A stretch of DNA of 64,000 nucleotides. Origin: Toxonevra muliebris (taxonomy: Eukaryota; Arthropoda; Insecta; Diptera; Pallopteridae). Numbering within the stretch: position 1 is the first letter of the stretch; each line of letters starts with the position of its first letter. This document shows positions 43,773 through 53,820 of this stretch, piece by piece. The stretch covers positions 23,177,883 to 23,241,882 of the forward strand of contig OY829329.1 in assembly GCA_963691655.1 (NCBI GenBank). The letters run 5' to 3'. The position numbers and the translations under genes are program-made. The notes under the pieces were generated by a model. It saw only the letters and a program-made list of their open reading frames with translations. It was not told the DNA's origin and searched no databases.

Positions 43773-46084
43773 CACACTGGTCGAAATACCCAATCTAGCG
43801 GCATTAAATTCGCAAATGTATAATAACAAAGCCTAATGCTTATTTTCAAGTCTATTTCTGTGCTTTAAATATAAATAATTAATATAATTAATACAAATGG
43901 CTTAAGGAGTTATACGCGTTTAGGAGGTCGAAAAAATCTATTTTCAAGCATTTTTTCTGAAAAGGCATTTTTTTGTATTGTTATAAAATTTTACATACTT
44001 ATTGCCAAATTTTTTAACTTTATTAAAAATATATTATTTTTTTAAATAATGATTTTTAAGCCCCCTGTAGGTTATCTCCAGGAAGTTCTTCAAAAAAAAA
44101 TCGTCTTGAGGAGAGCACGATATCTCTGTATCGGATCATCCAAAATGAAAAAACCAAAAAGATTTAGTTAATGAAAAGTATTTTTTTAAGTAGTAATTGA
44201 TCGAAGGAATAACCAAAATACCATATTTAACAAAATGACGGTTTTACAAAAAAAGTTTTGATTTTTAATGAAAATTTTGGCCTTAAATTGTTTATAAAAT
44301 GATAAATATTTATTGGAAAAATATGTGAATACTTCAAAATATATTAATAAAAGCTTGTATATAAATTTGAGACTGGTTGGTTCAGACGTTTTTAAGAAAT
44401 CTTGCTCACCGACTTTGGAACTACAGTTTTGTGAAAAACGCGTTCAAAGTTTTAAAAGTTATTTACACATGGTGAATTCGTCTTTAGAAATATGCATGTA
44501 ACTTCAAGAATAGCTGGAAGGTCATTTGTTTTCCTTTTGAGTGTATGATGCTGCCCAAAATTGCTTAAATTCTTATTTCGCTATTTCTGTGCTTCTTCTG
44601 ACATGATGCCAATTGGGAGAGTTTTACAAGCTGTAAAACTTTGTTGACTTGGGTTTTAGAGGTAACAATAACGTTATGTTGCAGTTGTTCCACTTCTCCA
44701 CTACTTTGCTTATGAAGCTTCTCAATTTTTTTTTATATCTCAGCACTGTTCCTCATCACATTTTATTTCGTCTATTATATTATCAAATACGTGGGTCTTC
44801 ACAGCCGAAAATGTTCCAGTAGAGAAGTTTTCATTGTGCCAAATTAAAAAAGGTATGCGTTTGGAAACATTCATTGTCCCTAAAAAATATAATAACCAAT
44901 AAACGGGCAAGAACGAGCAGATCATTTTGGTTGTTTCACAATGGGTGCATTCAGAAGGTACAGCTGTTGTGCAACTGTGGCGTGTGTGTCTTCTGAATGG
45001 GTTGTTGTGAATTTCCGCTCCGTGGAGCTGTTGTCATTTCGACGCCATTTTTTCCATCATATTATATTTCTGCTCTTTCGGGCCAACATGTTGTCTCAAA
45101 AGATCTGCGCCGTCTATTTTCTTTGGTTTCGGCGGCTGATATAAAAATACTCGAATATAATATTTTAAACAATCCTATTATAAGCAAATTTATCTGTTTA
45201 ATGTTTTTCAATTTATATTATGAAGTTTGTCGTTCATTTATACAGTGAGTACGGCTTAACCGATAAATCACGGCCGGTAGCAAGTAAAAACAAAGCGGCG
45301 GCGCGAAGTTGACTGTAAGCCGCACGGCGCAGGTTTCTGGCTTAAAGTTAATAAAAATATATATAAGAAAATATACATGATGTCTGCCGAAGATACAGTT
45401 TCAATTCAATATACAATTGGCGAGTGTATTTAATAATAGATATCTTATATTATTTCTGTCTTTGATAAAATTAAAATTTTTTCACTTTTTTTGTTTCTCA
45501 AAAAATAAAACAGCTGTTTCTCAAAAATTTGTCAAATGATCCATCATGCCATTCAGAAGACACAAAATGTATATCTGTAGCAGAAGCGAATTTAATCTCA
45601 ACATGTTGAGCATCTGGTGTGTCTTCTGAATGCAACCAATAACAATAACCGCATACCAAAAGATGAATTCCACGAAACTATAGTATATAGCACTTCAAAT
45701 ATGCTACCACAAATGTTAACTTCTACAATTTATTTCTATTAAACTAGATAAACACAGGCCACAAATATTTATTTTTTAGTAAATTCATACCTTCTGCTTT
45801 CAATAAAAACTTTAACTTATAAAATTTATTAATCACCTAATTTAATATTGGCAACAAACACACATTGGGTAATTTGGCGCCAAATACTTTCAATTGACTT
45901 GCTGCAACGTATGTTACATTTGACAGCTAACAGCTGTGCGAATATTGAAAGCAAAACAAAAGTAAAAACGGTAATTTGCTGAGTGGAGTATCAGTAATCG
46001 ATACAATGAAAAACATTTATCGATTTAAAAGTTTTAAATTTCGAATTAAATGCCACTACTAGATCAGTGATTTCGACCAGTGTG
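43773..46084. mobile_element. 2.3-kb inverted-repeat element of unclear superfamily
   Basis: CACACTGGTCGAAATACCCA at the left and, from the right, CACACTGGTCGAAATCACTG continue as ATCTAG...GGCATTWAATTCG, so about 40 bases pair with a few mismatches and a 3-base indel. CATTG is repeated exactly outside both ends (43768-43772 and 46085-46089). CAC-starting ends with a 5-bp duplication recall Transib, but Transib targets are usually GC-rich, and no transposase is visible to decide. The interior includes AGTAATCGATACAATG words near the right end and the separate 695-bp element at 44943-45637. Confidence 0.58.
44943..45637. mobile_element. Nested 695-bp element (GGKTGCATTCAGAAG ends)
   Basis: GGGTGCATTCAGAAGG at the left and, from the right, GGTTGCATTCAGAAGA form a 15-bp TIR with one mismatch. 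AAT flanks both ends (44940-44942 and 45638-45640). Subterminally, GTGTCTTCTGAATGG near the left and GCCATTCAGAAGACACA near 45547 repeat the end motif again. A 3-bp duplication suggests a PIF/Harbinger-type element, although AAT is not the usual TWA. A GC-rich patch at 45270-45335 (GGCGGCGCGAAG, GCCGCACGGCGCAGG) stands out. The 67- and 83-codon frames inside lack domains. Confidence 0.5.
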
Positions 46085-46089
46085 CATTG

Positions 46090-48075
46090 TGAGGTTAGAA
46101 GTTATGAAAGTCAGTATGATACTTCAACCCGCTAAGACCTTCTCTTTTCTGTGTGGTAACTCTTCATTAATATTAGTTGGACATAACGCATCTGAAATGG
46201 TTCTAAACCTTGTCGTAACGTGTTATCAGATATGATGCGTTATTTGGTGGGCGCCAGCAGGCAACTACGCATTAAGTAAAATATTGCGTTCTGAAAAATC
46301 TAGATTCAGAAAGTTTCTGATTTGGTGATGGTAAACTTATCACTGTTCACATAAGTGGACTTCAAGAGAAAGATAACATCAGAAGAATTCAACCACACCT
46401 TAACAGCAGCGTCCACTGAGACTGTAAGATGGATTAATTGGTCAGAAACTGGTCAACCCAAGGTCATGCTCATCAGGGTGGCAAACTAAAATATCATATC
46501 AATTCCATTATTTTATGATTTCTGTAAATCAAAAATTTAAATTTATAGATAATTTACCTTCTCTCAATGTAAGTTAAATCGTAAAATTAAAACCAAAATA
46601 ATTAATTATAGATTTACATATTTAAAATCACGATTTTTAGTACATACATGAAAACACTTAAATCTTCTTATTGTAAAAAAAAAATCATATATACATATTT
46701 ACGTACATACATACATATTTAACGAAATTATTATTTATTTGTTTATTACTTATGCAAAAGACATGAATTTTAATGATAATAATATTATTTTTTTAAGCTT
46801 ATTTATATATTTATTAACGCTTTAATATTATTTTACTTACTTAGTTGAATTTTTATTAATCAATCTGGTGGGAGTGGGAGAAAGGAAAAAGGCTAAAGGG
46901 CTCAGCTAAGGAATGATTTACGCACTCAATTTTTGGTAGTTACTTGTTATTTTTTACACATTTACGCTGTTAATTGCGTCAATGTTAATTCATATACCTA
47001 CATATATATATTTATTTATGAAATATTGGTCCATCCGTTTACAGAATTCGGCAAACAGTGAAGAATTCGTAGTCATATTTGCAGATCGTAAGTAGAATTC
47101 GAAAACTGAAATTCATTTGTAATCAAATTTGTTGTTGACTCATTGAAAGCAAATCTAGAATCCAGCAAATATTTTTGAAATATTTTAAATCACTGAACAA
47201 ACCAACTATCTCTGATATTTCATTGCATCGTCAGGCATGGGCCAGCAAGAAAGGGGAAAGAATCGTTTGATTTGATTTTTGTCGGACAGTGTGATTTAAA
47301 AAAGTTCTTTAATCAGAAACTCAACTCCTTTTAAATTATTTTCCATTATATTTACGTATGTACCTATATGGAAACCTTTTTATCAAAAGAATCGCTAGTA
47401 GTGATCATTCAAATTGATAATGTGCTATATTGCCTAAGTAGAAATAATAAAGTAGCTATTTGTTGTGCGTAGATAGACGAAGTGGTGCTAGACTATCTAT
47501 AGCATGATTTTTCGCTATCATATTTTTTAATCCATTTTCAAATACGTAATTGATTTTGGCAATAGATTTTATTAACAATGAATTTCATATATATATACAT
47601 AAATAATTTGATAATAAATTAAAACACGAAAAAAATAATCCACAAATTGCTAGCTGTTTATGCACTTAAAAGTAGTATAGGTACATTATTATTATTATTA
47701 TGTTTGGGGATTTGCACCGCGTCCTAAAGAACTATTTTGCCCCCTTCGAGGACTATAGTATTATCATAGTATAGTATTCCTATGAGCCCTATAATTCTTA
47801 AAGGGTTATAGTATTTCTATAAGTCTCATAAGTATAGGTACATAAATGTGAACAATTACTTAATTTTAACTATGACTAAAAATAAAACACAAACCTAATA
47901 AATTTATTTATTGAAAAGTTTTTATTTTTATATAATTATTATTAATATTGAAGGGATAATGCATTGCACCCCATAAGATCCATTGTGAACTTTATTTGCA
48001 ATACATTGATGATAAAATGTTCTACCTTTTTACTTTACAATTAACAGCTAGGCGCAAAAGTTCGAGTCCAACGTC
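46090..48075. other. No supported gene
   Basis: 46090-46480 is less AT-rich and could be decayed transposon coding sequence, but no motif was recognised on either strand. 46490-47900 is AT-rich. Around 47735-47835 the phrase CTATAGTATTxCTATGAGYC repeats three to four times as a short imperfect tandem array. Confidence 0.4.
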
Positions 48076-48082
48076 TCCAAGA

Positions 48083-49023
48083 CCAGGACTCGCAGTCATT
48101 AGTTAACTGACAAGGCTTTAGTCTTTAGTTAACCATTAGTTAAATCTCCAAATGTCATTAGTTTACCAACAGCTGATGCTGATGAAATAGAATCCACATT
48201 CGTTTTGTGAAAATTCTAAACATGTTTTCAGAGCTAGAATATTTTGAGTTTGATATTGACAAAATTTGAAATATTATGGTTGATCGTCGTTAACAAGTTT
48301 TTAGAAATCAGCCGCAATTTTTTCCAAAACTACGACGTTAAGGAATTTCGTGGCAGCTTTAATTTGAGTAAAGAAGTGTCGTGGGAAGTGCTGGGATACA
48401 TACGGACGAAAGTTCTTCCCAAGTGAAATGCTGTGTTGCCATAGGCTGTATGCAACAAATGAATGGAGATCTTTCTGGTGTATCACAACCCCACAATTTC
48501 GAGATTACATAGCGCTCTTGCGAGATAAAAAAACTAAAAATTAAACATGCATAAACAAAAAAGATAAAAAAAAAAAATGAATTGTATTCATTACAAAAAA
48601 TACCATACTTATATCGTCATCATTTAGAAAGGACCTAACTTACATTTTTGTTTTTTCTTGCAGGATAAGCACAAAATAACATAATTTTTCCAAAAATAAG
48701 AGTTGTTTTAATACCTAAAATGCATTAGAGAAATGTTTATACAATATATTTTTGCATTTTTTCTTACTTCTTCATTACTAAAATTGGATGCGGGTGCTTT
48801 CTTCACTATTCTTATTATTTTTTCCAAACCACCAACAAACATAAACAAAAAACAAATGTTTTTACAAAATCCACAAACAAGATCCACAAATTTAACTGTG
48901 CTGCCACATTTTTCTCTTCTTCAATGTTTTGGTTAGCCAAAACGTTGTGAATATGAAGCATAAGTTAAAATCTAATCGCCATTTTTCTTAACCAATTGGT
49001 TATCTAATAACTGTGAATCCAGG
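48083..49023 (+). mobile_element. PIF/Harbinger deletion derivative with decayed TIRs
   Basis: The left CCAGGACTCGCAGTCATTAG and, from the right, CCTGGATTCACAGTTATTAG (continuing ATAAC) match at 20 of 25 positions. A Harbinger transposase remnant lies between them. The flanking trinucleotides do not match, so the duplication is decayed or the ends are off by a few bases. The 67-codon frame at 48733-48936 is unassigned; a TTTTTTCTTGCAG acceptor-like word at 48651 may mark an old intron end. Confidence 0.62.
48222..48528 (+). pseudogene. Harbinger (HARBI1-like) transposase fragment
   Basis: From an ATG at 48222 the frames give MFSELEYFEF, QVFRNQPQFF, then KEFRGSFNLSKEVSWEVLGY (the 'F...FRLSK..F..VL..I' motif upstream of the nuclease), and after a shift AVLPIGCMQQMNGDLSGVSQ. 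Deleting one C in a run at 48489-48492 restores GVSQPTISRLHSALAR, the conserved Harbinger helix 'GVS.STVSR'. Only the N-terminal third remains, and the catalytic D, D and E are all absent. It is inactive. Confidence 0.72.
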
Positions 49024-49029
49024 CTTAAG

Positions 49030-50935
49030 TGACACATGACACATGAGTTGTTCTGATATTTCCGTAGTACATACATATCAGGATATTTCTTGAAATTGCT
49101 ATTCTTTCAAGATATTAATTTGAAGTCACCTGTTTTTATGGAATGGAGACCAATGTTCCTATGCTTTCTCGCTATATCCTGGCAGTCAAATGTAAATAAA
49201 TTCTTGTTCTGTATTTTAAGAGAGCATTCAACTCAAACATTAAAAGCTTTAAATGGAAATTCCTTCTTTTTATTATGTACAATATTAAATGTTTTTGTAT
49301 ATGTTTGTATAAAGTTTCTTCCTCACGTGATCGGCCAGCATCATGCTCAGATGACTCTAATCAATAAGTTGTTGTTACTGTTGCAGAATAATTGATTTAA
49401 TGAAAATCACGCAGTGCTGCGTGTAATCACACAACAATGCGTGATTATGATATACAATAGCAGGGGTTCCCAATATTTTTTATGCGATGGGGGATTGGAA
49501 AATGTAAGTGCTTACTAAAGTTTCCAGTATCCAGTGTCAAGAATTAGCAATTCTATATTTTAAACTATATACAATGAAGCCTAGGATAAGAGTAAAATCT
49601 GGACTCTGTGTGAAAATTGTAGAAACTAAGCTAAAGAAGAGTTAAGTAGATTTTAACCCCTTATTCCATTGCATGTGAAATTTAATCCAAAAAACAAATT
49701 TTTTAGACACTCCATTCGCATTGAAAGTTTCAAGATTTTCAGGTCTTGATCAGTAGTTTTGCTTTGGGGATTTGTTTTGAAACAAATCCCCAAAGTTGAA
49801 AATTTTTATTTCAGTTCATACAATTTTATTCTAGAAGGACGTTTATACCACTATTTTTGGTATTTTCATTGAATACCTGCAAATCTATTAAACTTCGTTA
49901 TATGTATTTAAATTAACCCTCCGAGGGTTTTTATTCTCATATGAAGACAATAGTTTAAAAATTCGCCAAAAACCAATTTTACATCATATGCATTTAAATT
50001 AAAAATTTATCAATTAGAAAGTTCTAGAATTTTTCACAAAGTTGCATGCATTTTGGAAGTTTAAACGATGTGAATACAAAAGTAAAGTTGATATTTGTTG
50101 ATGAAGTGGAAAAGAGCAAAGCCGTGAAAACATATTAATTAATTTTCTGGAAACAAGAAAGAACAATATTTTTTTCATCTATTTTAATGTCTGAAAATCT
50201 TTTTATCTTATTTTGAAACAACTTTATCAGAAATATTGCGTAGAAAAATATGGAAAACCGGAAGCGCACCTTGTAAAAGGGTAATTTTGGATGTCGGGTA
50301 TTACCAATTTCAATTATAGAAACATACATTGAAGGTAATGAAGAAGTGAACGAGTTCACTATCACCCTTTCCAAACCCAATGCAAAATCATTAATTCCCG
50401 CTTAAGTGTCAATGTCGCTCACTGAAAGGAGTCAGATCAGTATCCAGGAGGCACCACGAGATAATTGTGTGTCGACTTGAGATGAATGAAAACAAGGATC
50501 GAATATGGACTCATCCATTTGAGAAACAGTCGCAGACTTTACCTTATGTCCTCTGCAACAAACCCTTCTTTCTTACACTATGTAGTATCCATTCATTGAA
50601 GATGGAGCAGGGAAATTTGAAGAAACCTTAGCAGGACTATGTATTTTCTAGGCTACTTAGGTTGACTAGTCGAAACTCGCCCCCATTTTCTGTCCAGTTA
50701 TCCTGCTTTAGCTAAGGTTCGGCTTCGCTCTAAATGACCTCTCTCCCTTCACCCTTTCCCCTTTTGCCACTCCCCTCCCCTTTGGAACTGCTAGTGTTCA
50801 GTACCCATTGCTCTAAAAATGTATGCTCAGAAAAAGTAACACATCTCATTCGAATAGATATTTCACTACATTTTTTCAGTAATTTCTCTTCGAGGTTGCT
50901 GTTCAATTTGCACAAGTATGAGACGATAAGTTCCA
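49030..50935. other. No supported gene; solitary transposon ends
   Basis: CAGGGGTTCCCAATATTTTT at 49462 resembles a hAT (Charlie-type) terminal repeat, and TTAACCCTCCGAGGG at 49915 a piggyBac-like end; neither has a visible partner. 50400-50770 is less AT-rich, with GGTTCGGCTTCGCTC and C-rich runs, possibly decayed retroelement sequence. The 101-codon plus frame at 49090-49395 has no known domain. Confidence 0.35.
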
Positions 50936-50941
50936 CAAAAC

Positions 50942-51234
50942 GGCAGTGGGAGAAGTAAATAGGGAGAAAACAACAACAACCACAATGCCAGAAAAATATT
51001 CAAAAGCAAATATCAAACACATATCTCCTAACAATATTACTCATCTTTCATCTCTCTCTCTCTCTCTCTCTCATTAACTCGTTAACAAGTAATAAACAAC
51101 TCTCTTCGTGTTAAATAGATCTTTGAGCGTATACACAAAATGGCAGGGAGAAAGGAAAATAACAAGAAAACAGCAACAACCACATTGAGAGAAAATTATT
51201 TAAAAGCAAATGTCAAGCACATGTCTCCTAAAAA
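50942..51234. repeat. ~95-bp direct duplication, copies 200 bp apart
   Basis: Copy 1 (50942-51037) and copy 2 (51142-51235) share GGCAG(T)GGGAGAA, ACAACAACCACA, AAAAGCAAATRTCAARCACA and TRTCTCCTAAMAAT, about 80% alike. Between them lies a (CT)n microsatellite (51051-51072). The hAT-like element starting at 51236 follows directly on copy 2. Confidence 0.75.
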
Positions 51235-51235
51235 T

Positions 51236-52609
51236 CAGAGTGGCCAACTTTCTTTAAAAAAGCACTAAATTTTTTCTATATGAAAGTGTTAAACACAAAT
51301 TTTTTTATATACAGTAGAATCGCGATAGTTCATACCCCGTTAATTCGATCTCAATAATTCGCAACCCACTGCTGGTCCCTTGAAAAAATCACTTTAATTC
51401 GCAACAATTCTACACATTTTGGTCCCCTCGCTAATTCGTATTTTTTTTAACACAAGGTCTGTTTAACCTCTTATAAATCGAAATTGGTTGTTGACAACCT
51501 CTTATAATTCGTAATGCAAAGCGAAATTCGATGGAACTATGATTCGAAAAAATCAATCATTGTAGATAGCTACGTTCACTTTTTTATAGAATTTTTTGTG
51601 TTTTTCGTGGTTGACAAGATGCATGAGAAGAGCCTTAAACTACAAAACCGTTAATTCGTATTTATCCTATTTTAACCTCGTTAACCCTGGAATTGAATAT
51701 CCCAATAATGTTCGAAAGCTTAAGTAAAATGGGAGATACGGTTTCCATTTTATTTGAGTTTTCTTTAAAATATGGATGCTGGCTGTCAATGAGTGGATTG
51801 TATACATGCAGTGTCATCACCGTGGTTTTGCTATAGTTCCTGGTTACAAAGTTTATAGCAGACCTTATGCCCCATTGGAAAACTTAAGGATAACTGTAAG
51901 CATTAAGAGTCCTGGACATATTATTTTTTTAAATTTACTTTAATATTTACATAAAATATTGAAGAAACTCAACCAGATTTTGAGGAAAAACTCGGGGGTG
52001 AAAGGGGTAAATCGAAAACCTCTGTAATTCGTACAAAAATTGTTGGTCCCTTGTGAAGAAAGTTAATTAAATACATGTATTTTTAAAGTTTTTAATTCAC
52101 AGCATTCTAAATTGTACAATCACAAGAAAAACTAAAATAAGATAATGGAAAAAGAGTATTTTATACACTTTGATCACAAAAATATATACAGAGTAATAAT
52201 TTATAACTATCACATATCGATGTCGAAGCCTATATTCTTTTCATTATTATCAGCTTTTTCTGGCCATAACACACTCTTAAGTCTGAATTGAGAAGCATTA
52301 TAAACACTAGTGCTGTCTATTTACGTTATCATGTATTTTGTAGTTTTCACAAAATGAATTTTCGTGTTTTAATCCATTTCTTATATGAAGTAAAGAATTT
52401 TTTGAATTGAGTAACTTAAGGTTAAGAATTTTAGTTTTAAATTGCGTATTGTTTCGATAAATAATGTTGTTAGGATTATTCAGGAAATGGATTATTTAGT
52501 GGAACGTTTAGTGTTTTTTAAATTGAAAAAACGCGTTAAAAATCCGCTAACCGCTAAATCACTTTTTTCCGTGTTTTAATTTTCAAAAAGCGTTGAGTTG
52601 GCCACACTG
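51236..52609. mobile_element. Second hAT-like element of the CAGTGTGGCCAACT family
   Basis: CAGAGTGGCCAACT at the left and, from the right, CCAGTGTGGCCAACTCAACG give a 14-bp TIR with one mismatch, the same ends as at 12597-13591. Subterminal AAAAAAGCACTAAATTTTTT and AACGCGTTAAAAATCCGC also echo that copy. The flanking octamers (CTAAAAAT, GTAATAAC) match at only 5 of 8. From about 51312 the interior reads TACAGTAGAATCGCGATAGT with many AATTCGYAA words to about 52060, resembling one end of a pogo/Tigger-like element inserted here. No transposase is visible. Confidence 0.55.
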
Positions 52610-52879
52610 GTAATAACGCAAAAATTCTCTTACTTTCACCAACTGATTCACTCATGATTTTAATTAAGTTTCTTTCTCATTTTCAATGATAGAATTTTGA
52701 AAACTCCAAAAAGTTTGGGAAACAATGTCTTACGTAGAGTCACAACAGCAACAACAAAACAAAAAGGCAGTAAATATAACCAAAACAAAAAAAAATTCTT
52801 CTGCAATCAAATTAAAAATGCAAAAAACGTAAAATTATTATTTTTGTCATGTGTGTGTTGTGATACATACTGCATATAG

Positions 52880-53810
52880 TATATAAAATAGCAGCAGTAG
52901 CATACAGCATACATTCAATTAAGGCCAATTACAAAACGCACATGATTTTCGCCAAATAGCAGCAACAATATAATACAAAACATAACAGCAGCAGCAACAA
53001 CAACCACAGCAAAAAGCGGAACAACAGCAGCTTTAACAACAACAACAACAAGAAAAACCATAACAAAAACAGCACCAGCAACATCACCAGCAACACACAT
53101 CATCAAGAACAACACTGCGGTAAATAGGTACACTGCGAAAAAATAAAACGAATGCAAAAACAAAACACCCAAAATTTGTGTGAATTTTTTTGTTTTTTTG
53201 TTTTGTTTTAACTAAAGCTAAACCTCAAAAACACACAACAAAAATATTTGTTGGGAATAATGTTGATGATATGTCACACAATAGCGATGGCGGCGGTGTG
53301 TAGGTTGTTAGGCTATACAAAATATGTGAGAGTAACAAAAATACAAAATACACAGAGACAACAAATGAGAGATAGAGATTTAGCTGAATAAAGCAACACA
53401 GCAGCAGCAACAACGAAAGCAGCAATATCTCAAATCAGTGGAAAGCACAGCAACAACAATGCTCAGGGACAAAATTGCAGAAAACCCGTACACACGCACA
53501 TACACACACAGAAAATCTTAAAATAATTAAAGCAAATTTACACTTCAGACGCAGACAGTGAGTGCGAGTCGTCGTAGTCGTTGTTGTCGGAGTCGTTGTT
53601 GCTGTTGCCGTTGTTGTTGTTGTAGTCGTTCATCGTATGTTCATTGAAAATAAACAACGACAGCGACAAAAGGCATAACAACAACAACAACAATAAATGA
53701 GAATAGCCTACAATACACACACTACTGAGTATGCGCTAAAAAATGTGTTTGCAATTCCTTTTCAAAAAATATACACAATATACAATAACAACAATACACA
53801 CATAACAACG
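52880..53810. repeat. CAG/CAA-rich (opa-type) and simple-repeat region
   Basis: Runs such as AGCAGCAGCAACAACAACCA (52987), AACAACAACAACAAGAAAAA (53037), CAGCAGCAACAACGAAAGCA (53402) and ACAACAACAACAACAATAAA (53679) dominate, with a CA/ACAC tract at 53493-53512. Open frames here (60-85 codons on either strand) are valine/leucine or N/T artefacts. The composition is like that of untranslated exons or introns of long fly developmental genes. Confidence 0.7.
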
Positions 53811-53820
53811 ACAAAGATAC

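Noticed and set aside
49462..49481. A complete hAT element starting at CAGGGGTTCCCAA
   Set aside because: No matching inverted end with a target duplication was found downstream or upstream.
52915..53172. 85-codon valine/alanine-rich minus-strand frame
   Set aside because: It is the antisense reading of CAG/CAA-type repeats, with no domain and typical low-complexity composition.
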